A DNA stretch of 15,955 nt. Origin: ZC4RG30 sp031424095 (GTDB taxonomy: Bacteria; Pseudomonadota; Gammaproteobacteria; Steroidobacterales; Steroidobacteraceae). Every line of letters begins with the position of its first letter. Position 1 is the stretch's first letter. The notes beneath the pieces were generated by a model that saw only the letters and a program-made list of their open reading frames with translations, did no database searches and was not told the origin of the DNA. Both the position numbers and the translations under genes were made by a program. The DNA is taken from assembly GCA_031424095.1 (NCBI GenBank), contig JANPGU010000213.1, positions 1 to 15,955 on the forward strand, read 5' to 3'. Below are positions 7,636-12,870 of this stretch, piece by piece.

Positions 7636-8960
7636 GAATGCTTGCTGCTCGTGCGCGGCTCGAGCCGCATGATGAAGGGACGCGTGGCGCGCAGGTTGAT
7701 CAGCGCTTCGAATTCCACCGGATCATTGTCGACCCGACGCAGGCGGAAGCGCCGCGCAAAGCGGGTCATGTGTACCAGCATTTCGAAGATCGCCAGCGTC
7801 TCGACAATGCAGTGATGCGCGCCGGCGGAGAAGGGGATGTAGGTGAGCTTCGGCCGTTCCTCCTCCTGTCGCTCGAAGCGCTCCGGCACGAACTTTTCCG
7901 CGTCGTTCCAGAAATCAGGATGCCGGTGCACGAAATAGGGACTGAAGAAAACATCGGTGTCAGGCGGCACCGTAAACCCCGCAAGCGTGTCCGCCTCGAT
8001 CGTCCGCCGCGAAATCACCCAGACGGGCGGATACAGCCGCATGGCCTCGCGGATCACCATGTTGGTGTAGGGCAGGGCCTCCATCGACTGCAGCGATGGA
8101 ACTGCCGCTTCCTCACTGGCGTCGATCTCGGCATGCAGCTTCGCCTCCACCTCCGGATGCTCACCCAGCAGCATCCAGGTCCAGTTCAGCGCGCTGGCCG
8201 TGGTCTCATGGCCGGCGACGACCATGGTGGTGATCTCGTCGACGATTTCCTTGTCGGTCATGCCGGCGCCGCTGTCCTTGTCGCGCGCGTTGAGCAGCAT
8301 CGAAACGTAGTCGGGATGATCGCCGGCCGGTGCGCTGCCCGCGGCGCGGCGGCGCGCCACGCACTTGCCGATCAGCGTGGTGAGCTTGCGGAACTGGTAG
8401 GCGAAGCGCAGGTCGCGCGTCGGCTCGGCGGTGAGCACGGCGAACGGGTTTTCGCCGGTCTCCTGCGCCATCACCGCGAGATCATCACCGAAGATCGTGC
8501 CCAGGATGATCTCGAGCGTCATGATGCTCATGTCATCCGTGACATTGACGGGTTCGCCAGCCGCACACTTGCGCTGCCATTCGACCAGCAGGCGATCATT
8601 GGCGCGGGCGATGACGCGGTCGAACTGGCCGAGGATGCGGCGGTGGAAGCCGGGCTGCATCATGCGCCGCTGGCGCTTCCAGAACTCGCCCTCGCTAACT
8701 ATGATGCCGTTGCCCAGCAGGATCTTGATGCGGTCGAAACCCACACCCTTGGTGTAGTTGCGATAGTTGTTGACGAGAATGCGACGCACATCGTCCGGAT
8801 GATTGAACACCCAGGTGTGCGATTGGCGGCCGGGCGCATAAACGCGATAGGCGTCGCCGAGCTGAGCGTAGATGCCACGCATGCGGTCGAGCGAGTCTGC
8901 TGTCGAGCCGATGTCGAAACGCTGGTCCGATTCGGGTGGCAGGAGCGGGTCTGAAGTCAT
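7632..8960 (-). CDS. Cytochrome P450 with an unusual heme loop
   Basis: The protein has 442 residues from the ATG at 8960 (MTSDPLLPP), a normal bacterial P450 length. The frame is open upstream to 9110, but that part would run antisense through the neighbouring gene and looks non-homologous. The I-helix motif is AGHETT (249-254). The ExxR pair is Glu305/Arg308 (REAMRLYPP), and FVPERF is the meander motif. The heme loop is FSAGAHHCIV, with axial Cys384. His in place of Arg in this loop is common in bacterial P450s. Val386, where nearly all P450s have Gly, is unusual. There is no N-terminal membrane anchor and no redox partner gene in the window. It is the first gene of a two-gene operon with the acyl-AMP ligase, so a fatty acyl chain, free or carrier-bound, is the most likely substrate by inference. 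Both the start and the stop overlap neighbouring genes. Confidence 0.9.
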   Translation of the reverse strand: MTSDPLLPPESDQRFDIGSTADSLDRMRGIYAQLGDAYRVYAPGRQSHTWVFNHPDDVRRILVNNYRNYTKGVGFDRIKILLGNGIIVSEGEFWKRQRRMMQPGFHRRILGQFDRVIARANDRLLVEWQRKCAAGEPVNVTDDMSIMTLEIILGTIFGDDLAVMAQETGENPFAVLTAEPTRDLRFAYQFRKLTTLIGKCVARRRAAGSAPAGDHPDYVSMLLNARDKDSGAGMTDKEIVDEITTMVVAGHETTASALNWTWMLLGEHPEVEAKLHAEIDASEEAAVPSLQSMEALPYTNMVIREAMRLYPPVWVISRRTIEADTLAGFTVPPDTDVFFSPYFVHRHPDFWNDAEKFVPERFERQEEERPKLTYIPFSAGAHHCIVETLAIFEMLVHMTRFARRFRLRRVDNDPVEFEALINLRATRPFIMRLEPRTSSKHS

Positions 8961-9684
8961 GAAGCCGGAAATTCTACCCGAAGAGCGGGTCTCAAAGCGC
9001 CGCCTGACCCCGCTGCGCCGGCTTGCGTATGCGCTGCTGGCGCCGCTGGGTCTGGGCGTGATCCGGGCCTGGTGGGGCAGTTGCCGCGTCGTGCGGGTGG
9101 TGGGGGCCACACATCTCGATGCCGCGCTCAGGCAGGCGCCGTCTTTGCTTCCCTGCTACTGGCACCAGCACGAGCTGTTCTGCGCGCGCTATCTGCTGCA
9201 GCAGATGCAGCGCGGTCTGCGGCTGGGCTTCCTGGTCAGTCCTTCGGTGGATGGCGAGATTCCCGCGAGGATCGCGACCAGTCTGGGCGCGCGCGTGATC
9301 CGCGGCTCGTCCACGCGCACCGGTGCCCGCGCATTGCGCGACTACTACCAGCTGCTGGTGCATGACAACGTGTCGCCGGTGATCACGCCGGATGGTCCCA
9401 CCGGGCCGCGCTTCCGCTTCAAGCCCGGCGCCTTGATGCTGGCGCAGATCTCCGGTCGCCCGCTTCTGCCAATGGCCTTTGCAGCCTCGCGCGCCTGGTT
9501 TCTCGGCTGGGACAAATTCGTGCTGCCCTGGCCCTTCAGCCGCGTCGCCATTGCCATTGGCGCACCAGTCTGGATCGGTCGCGAAGTAACCCTGGGTGAG
9601 CCCGCGGTGATGGCGGCGTTGCAGCAGCGCATGGAGCAGGCGCTGCGACAGCAATTTCTGCTGGCGCGTGAGGCCCTGCGTTGA
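8959..9684 (+). CDS. DUF374-type lysophospholipid acyltransferase-like protein
   Basis: The protein has 241 residues. WHQHELF (68-74) is the likely catalytic His block. SPSVDGE (94-100), RGSSTR (115-120) and TPDGPTGPR (143-151) match the DUF374 branch of the PlsC/LPLAT superfamily. A hydrophobic segment (about 22-39) near the N-terminus could anchor it to the inner membrane. The family is thought to acylate lipid or lipid A-like acceptors, but few members are characterised, so the substrate is not known. The ATG at 8959 was chosen because the family normally starts close to the hydrophobic segment. The frame is open upstream to 8872, but that part is antisense to the P450. AGGAG (8941-8945) is 13 bases from the ATG, a poor spacing. 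The stop overlaps the next start (TTGA), making it the first gene of a four-gene operon. Confidence 0.87.
   Translation: MKPEILPEERVSKRRLTPLRRLAYALLAPLGLGVIRAWWGSCRVVRVVGATHLDAALRQAPSLLPCYWHQHELFCARYLLQQMQRGLRLGFLVSPSVDGEIPARIATSLGARVIRGSSTRTGARALRDYYQLLVHDNVSPVITPDGPTGPRFRFKPGALMLAQISGRPLLPMAFAASRAWFLGWDKFVLPWPFSRVAIAIGAPVWIGREVTLGEPAVMAALQQRMEQALRQQFLLAREALR
8971..8976 (-). promoter_or_regulatory. Possible -10 element for the P450 operon
   Basis: Read on the minus strand this is TAGAAT, one base from TATAAT. It lies inside the coding region of the divergent acyltransferase, ten bases before the P450 ATG. A TTGAGA lies only 13 bases further upstream, which is too close for a standard -35. 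If it is used, the mRNA would have a leader of only a few bases. Weak evidence. Confidence 0.25.
9668..9673 (+). promoter_or_regulatory. Ribosome binding site that supports a TTG start
   Basis: GTGAGG lies seven bases before the TTG at 9681. No in-frame ATG or well-placed GTG precedes the first membrane segment of the glycosyltransferase, so this site and the TTG define its start. Confidence 0.65.
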
Positions 9685-11366
9685 ACGACGCACGCAATGC
9701 GCAGTGGCGTGACCTGCTGCTGATCGTCGGACTTGGGCTGCTGGTCATTGGCGCCGGCATCGGTCTGCGCAATCCCTGGCCGGCGGATGAGCCCGTGTAT
9801 TCGCTGATCGCGCGCGACATGCTGGCGCATGGCAACTGGCTGATCCCGATGGTGGGCGGCGACTATTTCCAGGACAAGCCACCGCTGCTGTTCTGGTTGC
9901 AGGCAGTGGGCTACTGGCTGACCGGCTCGCAGCGGATCGGATTCCTGCTGCCGTCGCTGCTCGCCGGTCTGGGCACCTTGCTGCTGATTTATGACCTTGG
10001 TCGCCGACTCTGGCATCGCGAGGCGGGACTGCATGCTGCCTTGCTGCTGCTGTTCACCGTGCAATTCACCCTGCAATCGCGGCGTGCCCAGCTCGATGCG
10101 CTGCTGATGTTCTTCACCGTGCTGTCGGTGTACTGCCTGCTGCGCCAGTTGCTGCTCGGCGGTGGCTGGCGCTGGGCGGTGGCTGCCGGCGCGGCTGCCG
10201 GTCTTGGCGCCCTCAGCAAGGTGGTGGGTTTCTTTTCGTTCATGGTGCTGGCGCCGTGGCTGTATGCCGTGTGGCGCGGCTGGCCCGGCGTGAAGTGGCA
10301 CAGGCCATGGCCGCTGTGGCTGCTGGCGGGCATTGCCTGTGCCGCGGTGATTGCGGCGTGGCTGCTGCCCGTTTGGTTGCTGGCGCAGCAGGACGCGGAT
10401 ATCCGCGACTATTTCCATGAGCTGGTGTTCGTGCAGACCTTCGGGCGCTATGTCGATCCCTGGCATCATTATCGCGCGCCCTGGTATTACCTGCAGGTGA
10501 TGGCGACTGCCTGGCTGCCGCTGGTGCTGCTGCTGCCATGGCTGATTCCACGCTGGCGCGATGCGCTGCGCGCACGGGATGCGCGGGTGCTGCTGCCACT
10601 TGGCTTTGCGCTGCTGTATGTCGCGTTCTTCACCATCAGCCGCGGCAAGCGCGATGTGTACATTCTGGCGGCGCTGCCCCTGCTGGCACTGCCAGCGGGC
10701 TATCTGTTGCCCGAACTGCTGCGCCGGCCTGGCGTACAGCGCACGCTGGCAGGCTTCGTGCTGCTGATTGCGACGCTGTGCGCGGCAGCGTTCGGGTGGC
10801 TCACGTTTGTCGATGCACAGCGCGGCAGTGTCCTGCTGGCAGAGGGCGGCGTGCAGAGCTTCGTGCCTCTTGCGGTCATCGCCGCGGTGGCAGCCGTTGC
10901 GCTCACTTTCCTGCATGGCGCAAAGGCCCATGTTGCGGTGGCGGCCACGATAGCCACTGCGTGGATGGTGCTGGGGTTCTGGGTATTTCCGCAGATGGAT
11001 GGCTCGCGCTCCGCCGCTGACTTCATCGCGAAACTGGAATCGATGGCCGCGCCAGAGCGGGAACTCGGGCTGCTGGCCTATCACGAGCACTTCCTGTGGC
11101 AGCTGCAGCGCCCGACGGTGAACTTCGGCCACCGGCGATTCAGGGAAGGCGACGCGGAGATCGACGACGCGGCGGCATGGCTGGCAGCGGATCCGCAGCG
11201 GCAGTTGCTGGTTCCTGTGCGGATGCTGAAGCCTTGTTTCGAGGGCGCCCAGGCGCGGGTAGTTGGCGATTCAAGCCGGGGCGACTGGTATCTGGTCACC
11301 GGAAGGCCTGCTGCGCAGTGCGCGGCACGCGGCAATTCCCGCCACATCTTTCACTACACACCCTGA
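9681..11366 (+). CDS. ArnT-like membrane glycosyltransferase (GT39/GT83, PMT_2)
   Basis: The protein has 561 residues. It starts at a TTG that overlaps the previous TGA by four bases. After the first membrane helix comes the periplasmic-loop motif ADEP (Asp36, Glu37), the likely catalytic acid site of this fold. DKPP (65-68) follows and is a hallmark of ArnT/PMT_2 proteins. About ten to twelve hydrophobic helices are seen up to residue about 425, then a soluble C-terminal domain. These enzymes take a sugar from a polyprenyl-phosphate carrier on the periplasmic face and attach it to lipid A, another lipid, a glycan or a protein. The next two genes encode a flippase-like and a donor-making protein, which fits that role. 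It should not be called ArnT itself: none of the other arn genes (arnA, B, C, D) can be recognised here except a general GtrB/ArnC-like enzyme. Confidence 0.9.
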   Translation: MNDARNAQWRDLLLIVGLGLLVIGAGIGLRNPWPADEPVYSLIARDMLAHGNWLIPMVGGDYFQDKPPLLFWLQAVGYWLTGSQRIGFLLPSLLAGLGTLLLIYDLGRRLWHREAGLHAALLLLFTVQFTLQSRRAQLDALLMFFTVLSVYCLLRQLLLGGGWRWAVAAGAAAGLGALSKVVGFFSFMVLAPWLYAVWRGWPGVKWHRPWPLWLLAGIACAAVIAAWLLPVWLLAQQDADIRDYFHELVFVQTFGRYVDPWHHYRAPWYYLQVMATAWLPLVLLLPWLIPRWRDALRARDARVLLPLGFALLYVAFFTISRGKRDVYILAALPLLALPAGYLLPELLRRPGVQRTLAGFVLLIATLCAAAFGWLTFVDAQRGSVLLAEGGVQSFVPLAVIAAVAAVALTFLHGAKAHVAVAATIATAWMVLGFWVFPQMDGSRSAADFIAKLESMAAPERELGLLAYHEHFLWQLQRPTVNFGHRRFREGDAEIDDAAAWLAADPQRQLLVPVRMLKPCFEGAQARVVGDSSRGDWYLVTGRPAAQCAARGNSRHIFHYTP

Positions 11367-11377
11367 CCGGTCCCGTC

Positions 11378-11767
11378 ATGACGCGCTGGCGGGCCCAGTT
11401 CTCACGTTTCCTGCTGGTGGGCATTCTCTGTACCGGCATCCAGTACGCCATGCTGGCAGCGGGTGTCGAATGGCTGGGCCTGCGGGCCGTGGTCGCATCC
11501 ACAACCGGCTTTCTGCTCAGCGCGGTGCTCAACTACCTGCTGAACCGCCGCTATACCTACGGCAGCAGGGCATCCCACGCGAGCCTGATCTGGAAGTTCA
11601 CGCTGGTGATGGCCGCGGGCCTGTTGCTCAATGGCCTGTTCATGCAGGTTCTGCACGGCTATCTTCACTGGCATTATCTGCTGGCACAGCTGCTGACCAC
11701 AGGCATCACCATGTTCTGGAATTTCCTCGCGCATCGCTTCTGGACTTTTGCACGGAGCACAGCATGA
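11378..11767 (+). CDS. GtrA-like small membrane protein, probable polyprenyl-phosphate sugar flippase
   Basis: The protein has 129 residues, typical of the GtrA family. Four membrane helices lie at residues about 10-30, 37-56, 71-92 and 100-118. The paired motifs LNYLLNRRYTY (51-61) and WNFLAHRFWTF (114-124) are classic GtrA features. Family members are proposed to flip undecaprenyl-phosphate sugars from the cytoplasmic to the periplasmic face. The ATG at 11378 comes 11 bases after the glycosyltransferase stop. The longer open frame upstream is just overlap with that gene. The stop overlaps the next start (ATGA), a sign of coupled translation with the donor-making enzyme. Confidence 0.88.
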   Translation: MTRWRAQFSRFLLVGILCTGIQYAMLAAGVEWLGLRAVVASTTGFLLSAVLNYLLNRRYTYGSRASHASLIWKFTLVMAAGLLLNGLFMQVLHGYLHWHYLLAQLLTTGITMFWNFLAHRFWTFARSTA

Positions 11768-12729
11768 GGCTGAGTATCGTCATCCCGGTTTACAACGAAG
11801 AAGCAGTGCTGGCTGAATGCGTGCGACAGGTGCAGCAGGTGCTGGGTGATCTGGCCGCGAAAGGCAAGATCGCAGCGGACAGCAACCTGTGGCTGGTGGA
11901 TGACGGCAGTCGCGATGGCAGCTGGCCATTGATCGAGCAGCTCGCGGGGCAGCATCCAGGCGTGATCGGCGTGAAGCTGTCGCGCAATCGCGGCCACCAG
12001 AATGCACTGCTCGCCGGACTGATGAGCGCCGACGGCGATGCGGTGATCTCGCTGGATGCGGACCTGCAGGATGACACGAGCGTGATCGAAGACATGGTGG
12101 ACGCATATCGCGCCGGCAACGAGGTGGTGTTCGGCGTGCGCCGCAGCCGCGTGCAGGACTCGATGTTCAAGCGCTGGTCGGCGCGGCACTACTACGCACT
12201 GCTGCGCGTGCTGGGAGTCGACGTGGTGCCCGATCATGCGGAATTCCGGCTGCTGGGGCGTCCTGCGCTGCAGGCGCTGGCTGAGTATCCCGAGACCAAC
12301 CTGTTCCTGCGCGGCCTGATTCCGCAACTGGGTTTTCGCAGCGCCCGCGTGCTCTATGACCGCAAGTTGCGGCTGGCCGGGAACAGCAAATATCCGCTCG
12401 CCAAGATGCTCGGCCTCGGCATCGATGGCATCACCTCTTTCAGCGCGGTGCCGCTGCGGATGATCGCGGCCACCGGGGCGGTGCTGTTCGTGCTTTCGAT
12501 GCTGGTCTCGCTGTGGGTGGTGGGCGTGAAGCTTTTCACCGATCATTCGGTGCCAGGCTGGGCATCCACCACGCTGCCGATCTACGCGCTGGGCGGTGTG
12601 CAGTTACTGTCACTGGGGCTGGTCGGCGAGTACGTCGCCAAGATTTACGTGGAGGTGAAGCGACGACCCCGCTACTCCATCGAGCGGATCACCACCGAAC
12701 GCGTTGCAGGTGTGTTGCCGAAGACATAA
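11764..12729 (+). CDS. GtrB/DPM1-like polyprenyl-phosphate glycosyltransferase (GT2)
   Basis: The protein has 321 residues. An N-terminal GT-A domain starts SIVIPVYNEE, with LVDDGSRDGS (44-53) for nucleotide binding and DADLQDD (98-104) holding the metal-binding DxD. KRWSARHYYALLR, HAEFRLL and the stretch around SKYPLAKML (208-216) match the GtrB family. Two C-terminal membrane helices (about 231-257 and 268-292) are also typical. It should transfer a sugar from a nucleotide donor to undecaprenyl phosphate on the cytoplasmic side. The sugar cannot be told from sequence by eye; glucose, mannose and 4-formamido-arabinose enzymes share these motifs. The ATG at 11764 overlaps the GtrA stop, and the frame upstream of it is a shadow. 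It is the last gene of the operon; a hairpin spans its stop. Confidence 0.92.
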   Translation: MRLSIVIPVYNEEAVLAECVRQVQQVLGDLAAKGKIAADSNLWLVDDGSRDGSWPLIEQLAGQHPGVIGVKLSRNRGHQNALLAGLMSADGDAVISLDADLQDDTSVIEDMVDAYRAGNEVVFGVRRSRVQDSMFKRWSARHYYALLRVLGVDVVPDHAEFRLLGRPALQALAEYPETNLFLRGLIPQLGFRSARVLYDRKLRLAGNSKYPLAKMLGLGIDGITSFSAVPLRMIAATGAVLFVLSMLVSLWVVGVKLFTDHSVPGWASTTLPIYALGGVQLLSLGLVGEYVAKIYVEVKRRPRYSIERITTERVAGVLPKT

Positions 12730-12747
12730 TTCTCAGTGGCGGCAATA
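12713..12747 (+). terminator. Hairpin spanning the stop of the glycosylation operon
   Basis: TGTTGCCG (12713-12720) pairs with CGGCAATA (12740-12747) over eight positions with one G-U. The 19-base loop holds the TAA stop (12727-12729). There is no T-run directly after, only a T-rich patch about ten bases later. The large loop makes it modest evidence. Confidence 0.35.
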
Positions 12748-12870
12748 ACTTGTATCGCTTTCCTTAACATATATGACAGAATCTTTGGGCAGGTGAACTG
12801 TGTGGCAGGTCGTGGCGAAAAGGCTGCGACTTCGGCAACACTGGCAACAACTTAGGGGAAGTATCGGGAA

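Noticed and set aside
7638..8954. Plus-strand open frame of 438 codons opposite the P450
   Set aside because: It covers almost exactly the P450 gene in antisense and has no recognisable protein features.
8961..9110. N-terminal extension of the P450 by 50 residues
   Set aside because: The extra residues are Arg/Ser-rich, unlike P450 N-termini, and run antisense through the acyltransferase start. The ATG at 8960 gives a normal length.
9345..11132. Long minus-strand open frame of 595 codons opposite the GT39 gene
   Set aside because: It is rich in Gln, His and Arg, shows no domain or motif, and lies antisense to a clear membrane protein. In GC-rich DNA with strong third-position bias such frames are common.
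9681..12729. A polymyxin-resistance arn operon
   Set aside because: The ArnT-like and ArnC/GtrB-like genes suggest it, but no arnA, arnB or arnD partner is present and the small membrane protein is of the GtrA type. A Gtr-like cassette fits better.
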